64,000 bases of DNA from contig NZ_JABANC010000001.1 in NCBI RefSeq assembly GCF_012931685.1, positions 310,001 through 374,000 of the forward strand. The letters are read 5' to 3'. Source of the stretch: Hanstruepera ponticola (GTDB taxonomy: Bacteria > Bacteroidota > Bacteroidia > Flavobacteriales > Flavobacteriaceae). Within the stretch, counting starts at the first letter, position 1. Every line of letters begins with the position of its first letter. Positions 55,044 through 62,869 of this stretch are shown piece by piece. Below the pieces are notes generated by a model that worked only from the letters and a program-made list of their open reading frames with translations, was not told the origin of the DNA and ran no database searches. Position numbers and translations under genes: made by a program.

Positions 55044-56075
55044 TTATGCCATTTCTCCTCTTAAAGAGGTTTCAAATACTGTTTTGAAGGTTTTATTAGA
55101 AATTTTCTCTCCAATCAAGTACATTAATTTGGTTATTGCGGCTTCAGTCGTGATATCTTTACCAGATATTACACCTAAATTTTTTAGTTGTGAACTGGTT
55201 TCATATTGTCCCATAGCAACACTCCCACCGGAACATTGCGTCACATTGATTACATGAATACCTTTTTTGAGAGTTTTGGAGATTAAATCTATAAACCAAT
55301 CCTCTGTTGTGGCGTTTCCTGCTCCATAGGTTTCCAAAACAACACCTTTTAGATTAGGTGTTTCTAATATGCTTGTTAGAACTATTTCAGAGATTCCCGG
55401 GAATAATTTTATGAGCGCAATATTATTATCTAATGTTTTATGTACGACTAATTTCTTCCTTGCATTTGGCGCAAACAAAGCTTCTTTATTTATTTTGATA
55501 TGAACACCTGATTCAGCTAAATGCGGATAATTTAATGATTCAAAAGCTTCAAAATGTTCAGCATTTATTTTTGTCGTACGGTTTCCTCGATATAATTTAT
55601 ATTCAAAATACAAACCCACTTCCCTTATTAACGGCTTATTACGCAACTGCAATGAAGCCATTTGTATGGAGGTAATTAAATTTTCTTTGGCATCTGTCCT
55701 AAGGTCACCAATAGGAAGTTGTGACCCAGTAAGTATGACTGGTTTTGCCAAATTTTCCAACATAAAACTCAAAGCAGATGCCGAATAACTCATGGTATCA
55801 CTTCCATGTAAAACAACAAAGCCATCAAATTGGTCATAATGTTTTTCAATTATTTCTGCTATTTGAACCCAATATTTAGGATTCATATTTGAAGAATCAA
55901 TAGGATTTTCAAAAGACACCGTTGAAATATTACAACTTAAAAGTTTAAGTTCTGGTATTTGCTTCAATAAATTATTAAAATCGAAAGACTTCAAGGCTCC
56001 AGTATTAGCATTTTTTATCATACCAATAGTTCCGCCAGTATAAATTAAAAGTATGTTTGGTTGCAACTTGTTCAT
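55044..56075 (-). CDS. ansA: Type I L-asparaginase
   Basis: 343 aa. Both bacterial asparaginase motifs are intact: YTGGTIGM (nucleophile Thr13 region) and VVLHGSDTMSYSAS (D93-T94). No signal peptide, which with the sequence type indicates the cytoplasmic AnsA group. Converts asparagine to aspartate. Transcribed just after tatD with a 3-nt gap, an arrangement common in flavobacteria. It is unrelated in fold to the two Ntn-type asparaginase-like enzymes at 15484 and 21510. Confidence 0.95.
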   Translation of the reverse strand: MNKLQPNILLIYTGGTIGMIKNANTGALKSFDFNNLLKQIPELKLLSCNISTVSFENPIDSSNMNPKYWVQIAEIIEKHYDQFDGFVVLHGSDTMSYSASALSFMLENLAKPVILTGSQLPIGDLRTDAKENLITSIQMASLQLRNKPLIREVGLYFEYKLYRGNRTTKINAEHFEAFESLNYPHLAESGVHIKINKEALFAPNARKKLVVHKTLDNNIALIKLFPGISEIVLTSILETPNLKGVVLETYGAGNATTEDWFIDLISKTLKKGIHVINVTQCSGGSVAMGQYETSSQLKNLGVISGKDITTEAAITKLMYLIGEKISNKTFKTVFETSLRGEMA

Positions 56076-56078
56076 TAT

Positions 56079-56846
56079 TTATACTTTAAATATTTCATAC
56101 GAGTTTTGAGTAGTAATTTCAGCAATTCTTTCTTTAGGTATATTATACAGTTCAGACAATTTATCTAACACTTTTACTATATAACTACTTTCATTACGTT
56201 TTCCTCTGTATGGTTTGGGAGCCAAATAAGGGGAATCGGTTTCCAAAACTATATTATTTAAATCTATTTCATTTATAAATTGGTCTATTTTGCCATTTTT
56301 AAAAGTAACTACACCTCCAATACCTAACTTCATGTTAAAGGAAATAGCTCTTTGAGCTTGTTCTTTTGTTCCGGTAAAGCAATGAAAAATTCCAAATAAA
56401 TCATCTGACTTTTCAGATTCAAGAACTTCAAAAATCTCATCGAATGCTTCTCTGCAATGAATAACTATTGGTAATTTATACTTTTTAGCTAATTGAATTT
56501 GTCGTTTAAAAGCCTTCTTTTGAATTTCTAATGTGCTTTTATCCCAATACAGGTCAATGCCTATTTCACCAACTGCATAAAAAGGTCTCGTAGCTAGCAT
56601 ATCCTCAACATGGGCTAACTCCACAATATAATTCTCCTTTACTGATGTTGGATGCAAGCCCATCATTAAAAAAATATTTTCAGGATAATCTTTTTCCAAC
56701 TGTAACATGGCAGAAGTATATTGTGAATCAATAGCTGGAATAAAAAACCGCGTAACACCTGCATTAATAGCTCTTTGAATCATGTCGTCTCTTTCTGAAT
56801 CAAATGCTTCGCTATATAAATGAGTATGTGTATCCGTTATTATCAT
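56079..56846 (-). CDS. tatD: TatD family metal-dependent deoxyribonuclease
   Basis: 255 aa TIM-barrel hydrolase. Metal ligands are readable: DTHTHLYSE at the N-terminus, GEIGIDLYWD, VIHCREAFDE, GIFHCFTG and the final VLETDSPYLAPKPYRGKRNE. The family shows 3'-5' DNase activity and roles in DNA quality control. The DTHTH motif begins at residue 5, so the ATG at 56846 must be the start. A TATTTTTG box lies only 4 nt before that ATG, which would make the mRNA leaderless if used. First gene of tatD-ansA. Confidence 0.94.
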   Translation of the reverse strand: MIITDTHTHLYSEAFDSERDDMIQRAINAGVTRFFIPAIDSQYTSAMLQLEKDYPENIFLMMGLHPTSVKENYIVELAHVEDMLATRPFYAVGEIGIDLYWDKSTLEIQKKAFKRQIQLAKKYKLPIVIHCREAFDEIFEVLESEKSDDLFGIFHCFTGTKEQAQRAISFNMKLGIGGVVTFKNGKIDQFINEIDLNNIVLETDSPYLAPKPYRGKRNESSYIVKVLDKLSELYNIPKERIAEITTQNSYEIFKV

Positions 56847-56874
56847 TTAGCAAAAATATATCTTTTTACATTAT

Positions 56875-56882
56875 TACCTTTG
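56875..56882 (+). promoter_or_regulatory. -7 promoter box of the aspartic protease gene
   Basis: TACCTTTG exactly matches TAnnTTTG and ends 18 nt before the ATG at 56901. Confidence 0.45.
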
Positions 56883-56900
56883 CAATAAAACAGATAGTTT

Positions 56901-57341
56901 ATGGAAAGCCTCAAAGAGTTTCTTACAGAAAAAGGGTATGCAAAAATTAAATTAAAGCTCACTAAAACAAATCATTTTGAAATAAAAGCCACCATTAATG
57001 GCGTCAAAGGATTGTTTATTTTAGACACAGGTGCTTCAAGTTCATGTGTTGGTTTTGATGCTATTGAAACTTTTAAACTAAAAGCAAAAGACTCTGAAGT
57101 AAAAGCGGCAGGTGCTGGTGCTACAGGTATGTTGACACAAATTTCGAAAAAGAACCATGTAAAAATTGGGAAATGGAAAAAAAATAAAATAGCATTGATT
57201 CTCTTTAATATGACTCATGTTAATACTGCGTTAATTGCACATAACGCTCAACCAGTTGACGGCATTATTGGAGCTGATATATTGAAAAAATCAAAAGCCA
57301 TTATTGATTATGAAAAGAAATATTTATACTTAAAATTGTAG
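56901..57341 (+). CDS. Retropepsin-like clan AA aspartic protease
   Basis: 146 aa, the size of a single-domain pepsin-type monomer that would act as a dimer. The catalytic motif FILDTGASSS (Asp42) is followed by the flap region and a second family motif DGIIGADILKKSKAIIDY. No signal peptide, so it is cytoplasmic, unlike the periplasmic TIGR02281-type relatives. Substrate unknown. Encoded 66 nt before the response regulator on the same strand; a functional link to it is only positional. Confidence 0.85.
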   Translation: MESLKEFLTEKGYAKIKLKLTKTNHFEIKATINGVKGLFILDTGASSSCVGFDAIETFKLKAKDSEVKAAGAGATGMLTQISKKNHVKIGKWKKNKIALILFNMTHVNTALIAHNAQPVDGIIGADILKKSKAIIDYEKKYLYLKL

Positions 57342-57407
57342 TACAAATCCTATGATTTAAGTATATTGTGAACTCTACTTTATTATTAGTTTAACTAAAA
57401 ATATTCC

Positions 57408-58040
57408 ATGAACACCTCCATAATAATCGCCGATGACCATCCTTTAATGTTAAGGGGTTTGAGCGATTTTTTAACTTCAAAAGGCTATAACATAATTGGT
57501 AGTGCTACCAATGGCAATGAAGCTTACAATTTAATTGTAAAACAAAAACCAGATTTAGCAATCTTGGATATTAGGATGCCTTTTAGAACTGGTTTGGAAG
57601 TTGCTGAAGAATGTTTTAAAAATAACCTCGAGACAAAAATTATTTTAATAACTTTTGATAAAGGAGAAGAACTTTATGATAAGGCAAAAGAATTAAACAT
57701 TTACGGATACATTCTAAAAGAGTTTGCTATAGAAGAGATTGAAATGTGTATTAGCCATGTAATTGAAGGGCAGCCTTATTTTAGTGAAGAAATTGCTTCG
57801 TACCTAAAATCTTCTGTTCCATCTGCAAAACCTGGTGAGATACAAAAGTTAACCAAGTCTGAAGTTAAAATTTTAAAGCTCATATCAGAAAACAAAACGA
57901 GTCAGCAAATAGCTGAAATACTTGATATTTCATTTAGAACAGTTACAACTCACAGAAGCAATATTGTTCATAAACTCAATCTGGAAAATAGACCATCTTC
58001 ATTATTTTTATGGGCTAGCAAAAATAAAAGCCTGCTATAA
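57408..58040 (+). CDS. Orphan NarL/LuxR-family response regulator
   Basis: 210 aa. The receiver domain (1-120) has the acidic pair ADDHP (Asp9, Asp10), phospho-acceptor Asp54 in LAILDIRMP and Lys in GYILKEF. The C-terminal domain is a LuxR-type HTH: LTKSEVKILKLISENKTSQQ, with TSQQIAEILDISFRTVTTHRSNIVHKLN as the recognition unit. No histidine kinase is encoded near it. Its stop codon touches the first of four identical operator-like palindromes (58039-58501) whose 7-2-7 layout is what NarL-type regulators bind, so it is the obvious candidate regulator of the array. Confidence 0.95.
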   Translation: MNTSIIIADDHPLMLRGLSDFLTSKGYNIIGSATNGNEAYNLIVKQKPDLAILDIRMPFRTGLEVAEECFKNNLETKIILITFDKGEELYDKAKELNIYGYILKEFAIEEIEMCISHVIEGQPYFSEEIASYLKSSVPSAKPGEIQKLTKSEVKILKLISENKTSQQIAEILDISFRTVTTHRSNIVHKLNLENRPSSLFLWASKNKSLL

Positions 58041-58090
58041 AAATACGTACAAGTACGTATTTTTTAATAGAGTCATATCCCTTATCTTTA
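58039..58090 (+). promoter_or_regulatory. Array unit 1: operator palindrome plus promoter box
   Basis: TACGTAC-AA-GTACGTA (58044-58059) is flanked by A and T runs, giving 12-bp inverted arms from 58039 to 58064. It begins inside the TAA stop of the response regulator. After the T run there are exactly 17 nt and then TATCTTTA (58083-58090). No TTG upstream element exists, since that position is filled by the T run, so an activator is probably required. Confidence 0.75.
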
Positions 58091-58094
58091 CAAT

Positions 58095-58166
58095 GCTATT
58101 AATTGATTCTTAAAGGGAGAATTACAGAAGGCTTTTTTTGTTCATTCGGAAAAGCCTTCTTTTTTT
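58095..58166 (+). ncRNA. Array unit 1: candidate small RNA
   Basis: About 72 nt between the promoter box and terminator; the 5' end is estimated from the box. It has a core of about 30 nt (GCTATTAATT at the start, GGGAGAATTA at the end) shared with units 2 and 3, then a terminator hairpin. The only frame inside is ATG plus five codons and is not kept in unit 2, so a non-coding RNA is favoured. Confidence 0.65.
58126..58166 (+). terminator. Array unit 1 terminator
   Basis: 11-bp stem AGAAGGCTTTT/AAAAGCCTTCT (58126-58136 with 58150-58160) and a tract of seven T. Confidence 0.85.
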
Positions 58167-58182
58167 GGAATTATTTAAGCAG

Positions 58183-58235
58183 AAAAAATACGTATAAGTA
58201 CGTATTTTTTAATAGAAATATATCACTTACCTTTA
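58183..58235 (+). promoter_or_regulatory. Array unit 2: operator palindrome plus promoter box
   Basis: TACGTAT-AA-GTACGTA (58189-58204) flanked by A6 and T6, then 17 nt and TACCTTTA (58228-58235). It lies 145 nt after unit 1. Confidence 0.75.
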
Positions 58236-58239
58236 CAAT

Positions 58240-58311
58240 GCTATTAATTGATTCTTATAGGGAGAATTATAGAAGGCTTTTTCGTTTATTCAAGAAAGCC
58301 TTCTTTTTTTT
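58240..58311 (+). ncRNA. Array unit 2: candidate small RNA
   Basis: About 72 nt, nearly identical to unit 1 through the core and terminator stem. The loop differs in sequence. The linker after it (GGAAGTATTCAAGCAG) also matches that of unit 1, so the whole 145-nt unit was duplicated in tandem. Confidence 0.65.
58271..58311 (+). terminator. Array unit 2 terminator
   Basis: 10-bp stem AGAAGGCTTT/AAAGCCTTCT (58271-58280 with 58295-58304), 14-nt loop and a tract of eight T. Confidence 0.85.
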
Positions 58312-58327
58312 GGAAGTATTCAAGCAG

Positions 58328-58381
58328 AAAAAAATACGTATAAGTACGTATTTTTTACACCAATAATCCACCTTACCTTTA
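58328..58381 (+). promoter_or_regulatory. Array unit 3: operator palindrome plus promoter box
   Basis: TACGTAT-AA-GTACGTA (58335-58350) with A7 and T6 flanks, then 17 nt and TACCTTTA (58374-58381). It lies 146 nt after unit 2. Confidence 0.75.
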
Positions 58382-58385
58382 CCGT

Positions 58386-58454
58386 GCTATTAATTAGTTC
58401 TTAGGGAGAATTATTTTGAAACTCTGTGTTAGTAAAATAACATGGAGTTTTTTT
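58386..58454 (+). ncRNA. Array unit 3: candidate small RNA, diverged terminator
   Basis: About 69 nt. It keeps the 5' core (GCTATTAATT ... GGGAGAATTA) with a few changes, but its 3' hairpin is a different sequence that still forms a terminator. Conservation of the core without the stem points to the core as the functional part. Confidence 0.6.
58419..58454 (+). terminator. Array unit 3 terminator
   Basis: 10-bp stem with two G-U pairs, AAACTCTGTG/CATGGAGTTT (58419-58428 with 58441-58450), 12-nt loop and a tract of seven T. Confidence 0.75.
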
Positions 58455-58474
58455 ATTCAATTTCAAATGGAAAT

Positions 58475-58526
58475 AAAAATACGTACAAGTACGTATTTTT
58501 TAAAAGAAGTTTACCTGCTATCTTTA
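58475..58526 (+). promoter_or_regulatory. Array unit 4: operator palindrome plus promoter box for a small protein gene
   Basis: TACGTAC-AA-GTACGTA (58480-58495) with A5 and T6 flanks, then again exactly 17 nt and TATCTTTA (58519-58526). It lies 145 nt after unit 3. The sequence after the box does not contain the sRNA core; instead a 33-codon frame starts at 58567. Confidence 0.75.
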
Positions 58527-58566
58527 CTTAAATAAAAAAGTCCCCAAATCTATAAACCGTATTCTA

Positions 58567-58668
58567 ATGGAAAATGACACTGGCACAAACAAATACTTTA
58601 TTATTGGTATCATTTTATTAGTATCAATAGTTATTTCAATAAATATTCTTGTTATATTTTTTAGTTAG
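58567..58668 (+). CDS. Small single-span membrane protein, 33 aa
   Basis: ATG-started frame with a polar N-terminus MENDTGTNKY followed by one long hydrophobic helix FIIGIILLVSIVISINILVI and FFS, ending TAG. It looks like a small single-pass membrane peptide with the N-terminus likely inside or outside unassigned. It is the only coding candidate behind the fourth operator-promoter unit, 40 nt after the promoter box, and a strong terminator follows 18 nt after its stop. No homologue recognised; some small membrane peptides act as regulators of sensor kinases or transporters. Confidence 0.6.
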   Translation: MENDTGTNKYFIIGIILLVSIVISINILVIFFS

Positions 58669-58686
58669 TTAATTTCATATCAAGAA

Positions 58687-58716
58687 AAAAGCGCAACCTT
58701 TAAAGGTTGCGCTTTT
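58687..58716. terminator. Bidirectional terminator between the small protein gene and sucB
   Basis: A perfect 30-nt palindrome: AAAAGCGCAACCTTT followed directly by its complement. It can end the plus-strand small-protein transcript and the minus-strand sucAB transcript. Confidence 0.9.
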
Positions 58717-58737
58717 CAATTTAAGTAATTCATTTCT

Positions 58738-59994
58738 CTAAAGCTCCAATGCTTTCTTAATATTATTATCCATTAATAACTCTTCAGGATTTTCCAATGC
58801 TTCTTTCACAGCCACCAAAAATCCAACAGATTCCTTACCATCAATAATTCTATGATCATAAGAAAGAGCCACGAACATTATTGGCCTAATTTCAACTTTA
58901 CCATCAACAGCTACTGGTCGTTCTACGATATTATGCATACCCAATATACCACTTTGAGGTGGATTTATAATAGGTGTTGACAACATACTTCCAAAAACAC
59001 CACCGTTTGATATTGTAAAAGTTCCTCCAGTCATTTCATCTACAGTTATTTGGCCATCTCTAGCACGAATTGCCAGGCGTTTTACTTCAGCTTCAACTCC
59101 TCTAAATGATAAATTTTCTGCATTTCTTATAACTGGCACCATTAATCCTTTTGGTCCTGATACGGCTATTGAAATATCAACAAAATCATAACTAATCATT
59201 TCCTTTCCATCTATCATGGAATTAACAGCTGGGTACATTTTTAACGCACGTACAACTGCCAACGTAAAGAAAGACATAAAGCCTAGACCAACACCATGCT
59301 TCTCTTTAAAGGTTTCTTTGTATTCTTTTCGCAATTCAAAAATAGGTGACATATCTACCTCATTAAAGGTTGTCAACATGGCTGTTGTGTTTTTCGCTTC
59401 TACCAAACGTTCAGCTACTTTTCTACGCAACATAGACATTTTACTTCTAGACGATGATCTATTACCACCTGTTGGCGTTCCCATTGAGGGTGTTGCTTTA
59501 ACGGCATCTTCTTTTGTTATACGACCATCTTTACCAGTTCCATTAACCTCACTTGCTTTCATATCTTTTTCAGCAAGAATCTTTTTTGCAGCTGGACTAG
59601 CTACACCTGATGCATAGGTGTCTTTTGCTGGATTAGCTGCTTTTGCTCCAGTATCTTTTGTTTCTTTTTGATCTTTTGCCAAGTCTTTCTCAACATCATC
59701 TTGATTTCCACCTTCATCGCCACCTTTATATGTAGTACTCGCATCTGCTGATGGTTCTGCACTAGTATCTATTAAACAAACAACTGCGCCTACAGCAACA
59801 GCGTCTCCTTCCTCTGCTTTCAGTGTTATTGTTCCACTTGCCTCTGCTGGTAACTCTAAAGTAGCTTTATCACTATCCACCTCTGCAATAGCTTGATCTT
59901 TTTCTACATAATCACCATCTTCTACTAACCAAGTTGCTATTTCTACTTCTGTGATAGACTCTCCCGGTGACGGAACTTTCATTTCTAAAATCAT
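58738..59994 (-). CDS. sucB: 2-oxoglutarate dehydrogenase E2 (dihydrolipoyl succinyltransferase)
   Basis: 418 aa. One lipoyl domain (1-77) with the lipoylated Lys in [14 protein letters not shown], an acidic Lys/Asp-rich linker, a peripheral subunit-binding domain ([20 protein letters not shown]), and the catalytic domain ending in [17 protein letters not shown], whose His and Asp are the active pair. The residues around the catalytic centre are of the succinyl type. It is encoded 29 nt after sucA, so they form one operon; the E3 subunit is not in the window. ATG at 59994 chosen; a second ATG four codons on is possible. Confidence 0.97.
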   Translation of the reverse strand: MILEMKVPSPGESITEVEIATWLVEDGDYVEKDQAIAEVDSDKATLELPAEASGTITLKAEEGDAVAVGAVVCLIDTSAEPSADASTTYKGGDEGGNQDDVEKDLAKDQKETKDTGAKAANPAKDTYASGVASPAAKKILAEKDMKASEVNGTGKDGRITKEDAVKATPSMGTPTGGNRSSSRSKMSMLRRKVAERLVEAKNTTAMLTTFNEVDMSPIFELRKEYKETFKEKHGVGLGFMSFFTLAVVRALKMYPAVNSMIDGKEMISYDFVDISIAVSGPKGLMVPVIRNAENLSFRGVEAEVKRLAIRARDGQITVDEMTGGTFTISNGGVFGSMLSTPIINPPQSGILGMHNIVERPVAVDGKVEIRPIMFVALSYDHRIIDGKESVGFLVAVKEALENPEELLMDNNIKKALEL

Positions 59995-60023
59995 TGTGTT
60001 ACCTATTTTAGTTTTTTATTTTT

Positions 60024-62780
60024 TTAATATTGATTGTTTTTAGATTTATCAAATACAAAATCTATAACTTCTTGATGACGTTTTTTTGATCGCACAGAAC
60101 TTCCAGCTGCAGGAGCCCCATAAGGTCTTCGTGTTGCTGCTCTGAAAGATTTTGCTTCATCCAAATGCATCAACATGTGACTGTAGGCTCCCATGTTTCT
60201 TGGTTCTTCTTGTGCCCAAACCACATCGTCAGCGTTCTTATATTTTTTTAAAACTGCTTTTATATCGTCTGTTGGCAAAGGAAATAATTGCTCTATTCTT
60301 ACCAATGCTACATCCTTACGTTCTAATTTTTCTCGTTCTTCCAATAAATCATAATAAAATTTACCTGTCACAAAAACCAAGGATTTAATCCTATCTGCTT
60401 TTGCACTAGCATCATCAATTAACATTTGAAAACTACCGTTAGCAAATTCATCAACGGTCGAGACGACAAGTGGATGACGCAACAAACTTTTTGGCGTGAA
60501 AACTATTAAAGGTTTTCTAAAGTTAGCTTTAACTTGCTTTCGCAATAAGTGATACATATTGGCTGGTGTTGTGCAATCTGCTACAAACATATTGTCTTTG
60601 GCGCACAGCTGTAAATAACGTTCCATACGAGCCGATGAGTGCTCTGCTCCTTGACCTTCATACCCATGTGGCAATAACATGACTAAACCATTTTGTAACT
60701 TCCATTTGTCTTCAGCTGCTGAAATGTATTGATCTAGCATGATTTGAGCACCATTACTAAAGTCTCCAAATTGAGCTTCCCAAATAGTTAATGTTTTAGG
60801 ACTTGCCATAGCATAACCATAATCAAAACCTACCACTCCATATTCTGAAAGCAGTGAATTATAAATGAAAAATCTACCTTGACTATCACTTATTTGATTT
60901 AGCAAAACCACCTCTTCTTCACTATCTTCAACTTTAACTACTGCATGGCGATGAGAAAATGTCCCACGTTCAACATCTTGACCCGAAATACGGACATCAT
61001 AACCTTCTTCTAAAAGGGTTCCATAAGCTAAATGTTCAGCCATAGCCCAATCCAATTTATCCTCATCGAACATGGTTTTTCTAGACTCAACCAGTCTGGA
61101 AATTTTACGGATGAATTTTTTATCGCTAGGTAAAGTTGAAATTACATCGGTGATTTTAGACAAGCCTTCCTTTGAATACGTTGTATCAACCGGCTTCATC
61201 ATTTTGTCTTCCTCAACAGTAGTATAGTTCACCCATTCATTTTCCATAAATGGTGTGATAACTGTTTTGTCTTCTTTACGGGAATCTTCTAATTTCTCTT
61301 CTAATGACGCTTTATAATCTTCTTCTAACTTCTTCACAAAAGCATCATCAACAATACCTTCAGCCTTTAGCTTTTCAGCATAAATATCTCTTGGGTTTTT
61401 ATGTTTCGCTATAGCTTTATAAAGTAAAGGTTGCGTAAAACGAGGTTCATCACCTTCATTATGACCATACTTTCTGTAACCCAATAAATCAATAAACACA
61501 TCACGTTTAAATGTCATTCTAAAATCTAATGCGAATAACATAGCATGAACTACAGCTTCAGCATCATCAGCATTAACATGTAGAACAGGTGAAAGAGTAA
61601 CTTTACCAACATCAGTACAATAAGTACTTGATCGAGCATCCAAATAATTAGTTGTAAAACCAATTTGGTTATTAACTACTATATGTATGGTTCCGTTGGT
61701 TTTATAGCCTTCCAATTGAGCCATTTGAACCACTTCATAAACTAACCCTTGTCCTGCAATAGCTGCATCACCATGTACCACAATTGGTAATACTTGAGAT
61801 GGATTTTCAGGGTATTTATCATCTTGTTTTGCTCGAGTGATCCCTTCTACTACAGCTCCAACAGTTTCCAAATGCGAAGGGTTTGGTGCTATATTTAAAT
61901 TTATTTTTTTTCCTGAATCTGTTGTACGATCACTTGTCCATCCCAAATGATATTTTACATCACCATCAAATACTTCCTGCTCATAATCTTTACCATCAAA
62001 CTCGCTAAAAATATCTTTAGCTGATTTCCCAAAAATATTAGTAAGTGTACTTAAACGACCTCTATGAGCCATTCCCATGACAAATTCCTTAACATCATAT
62101 TCTGAAGCTTTTTCAATAAGCGTATCCAATGCTGGAATTAGAGATTCCCCTCCTTCTAATGAAAATCGTTTTTGACCCACATATTTAGTATGCAAAAAAG
62201 TTTCAAACGAAACAGCTTCATTTAGTTTTTTAAGGATGTGTCTTTTTTCATCAGCAGAAAATTTTGGCTGATTATCATTTATGTTTAGCTTATTTTGAAT
62301 CCACTGAATTTCTTCAGGTTTTCTAATATACATGTATTCAATTCCAATGGAGTCACAGTAAATATTTTCAAGGTGATTTACAATTTGCCTTAACGTTTGT
62401 GATCCAATTCCTAATATTTCGCCAGCACTAAAAACCGAATCCATATCAGCTTGAGACAGCCCGAAATTCTCAATTTCAAGTGTGGGAGCATATTTTCTTC
62501 TAGCTCTAACAGGATTTGTTTTGGTAAATAAATGCCCACGTGTTCTATATCCATCAATAAGTTTCACTACTTGAAACTCCTTTTGAACATGCTCTGGCAC
62601 TTGGGTTGAAACACCTTCAACAATCTCGCCGTTCATTCCATAATTTTCACTCCCAAAATCGTAACCTTGAAAGAAAGCTCTCCAACTAGGCTCAATGGAA
62701 TCTGGGTTTTCTAAATATTGTTCGTATAAATCAGCAAAATAGGCTGTATGTGCGGCGTTTAAAAAGGAATATTTATCCAT
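60024..62780 (-). CDS. sucA: 2-oxoglutarate dehydrogenase E1 component
   Basis: 918 aa, thiamine-diphosphate enzyme of the TCA cycle. N-terminal segment AHTAYFADLYEQYLENPDSI and then PSWRAFF binds E2/E3. Other landmarks: GMAHRGRLSTLTNIFGKS, HLGWTSD, APNPSHLETVGAVVEG, HGDAAIAGQGLVYE, NNQIGFTT, YRKYGHNEGDEPRFTQPL, and in the second half EAQFGDFSNGAQIMLDQYIS and LPHGYEGQGAEHSSAR. All catalytic histidines are present. First gene of sucA-sucB. Confidence 0.98.
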   Translation of the reverse strand: MDKYSFLNAAHTAYFADLYEQYLENPDSIEPSWRAFFQGYDFGSENYGMNGEIVEGVSTQVPEHVQKEFQVVKLIDGYRTRGHLFTKTNPVRARRKYAPTLEIENFGLSQADMDSVFSAGEILGIGSQTLRQIVNHLENIYCDSIGIEYMYIRKPEEIQWIQNKLNINDNQPKFSADEKRHILKKLNEAVSFETFLHTKYVGQKRFSLEGGESLIPALDTLIEKASEYDVKEFVMGMAHRGRLSTLTNIFGKSAKDIFSEFDGKDYEQEVFDGDVKYHLGWTSDRTTDSGKKINLNIAPNPSHLETVGAVVEGITRAKQDDKYPENPSQVLPIVVHGDAAIAGQGLVYEVVQMAQLEGYKTNGTIHIVVNNQIGFTTNYLDARSSTYCTDVGKVTLSPVLHVNADDAEAVVHAMLFALDFRMTFKRDVFIDLLGYRKYGHNEGDEPRFTQPLLYKAIAKHKNPRDIYAEKLKAEGIVDDAFVKKLEEDYKASLEEKLEDSRKEDKTVITPFMENEWVNYTTVEEDKMMKPVDTTYSKEGLSKITDVISTLPSDKKFIRKISRLVESRKTMFDEDKLDWAMAEHLAYGTLLEEGYDVRISGQDVERGTFSHRHAVVKVEDSEEEVVLLNQISDSQGRFFIYNSLLSEYGVVGFDYGYAMASPKTLTIWEAQFGDFSNGAQIMLDQYISAAEDKWKLQNGLVMLLPHGYEGQGAEHSSARMERYLQLCAKDNMFVADCTTPANMYHLLRKQVKANFRKPLIVFTPKSLLRHPLVVSTVDEFANGSFQMLIDDASAKADRIKSLVFVTGKFYYDLLEEREKLERKDVALVRIEQLFPLPTDDIKAVLKKYKNADDVVWAQEEPRNMGAYSHMLMHLDEAKSFRAATRRPYGAPAAGSSVRSKKRHQEVIDFVFDKSKNNQY

Positions 62781-62818
62781 AAATGACTTAAAACTGAATC
62801 TTGTCGATAAAATTTATA

Positions 62819-62826
62819 CAAAAGTA
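62819..62826 (-). promoter_or_regulatory. -7 promoter box of sucAB
   Basis: On the minus strand TACTTTTG exactly matches TAnnTTTG, ending 38 nt before the sucA ATG. Confidence 0.5.
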
Positions 62827-62869
62827 CAACTTTTAGTAAAATTAGATATGGTTTTATTATTTTTATAAC

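Noticed and set aside
57922-58113. 63-codon frame overlapping the end of the response regulator
   Set aside because: Out-of-frame shadow of the LuxR domain continuing by chance into the array.
58093-58113. Conserved mini-frame ATG plus five codons (MLLIDS) in array unit 1
   Set aside because: The ATG falls at or before the expected transcription start, unit 2 loses the stop and unit 3 has GTG; not consistent with a conserved peptide.
58103-58366. 87-codon open frame running through array units 1-3
   Set aside because: It crosses two promoter boxes, two palindromes and two terminators, and its protein is low-complexity Phe/Lys/Arg. The periodic array explains the open frame.
58039-58501. Regularly spaced palindromes considered as a CRISPR array
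   Set aside because: The 129-130 nt between copies are homologous to each other and hold promoters and terminators; CRISPR spacers are shorter and unrelated, and no cas gene is present.
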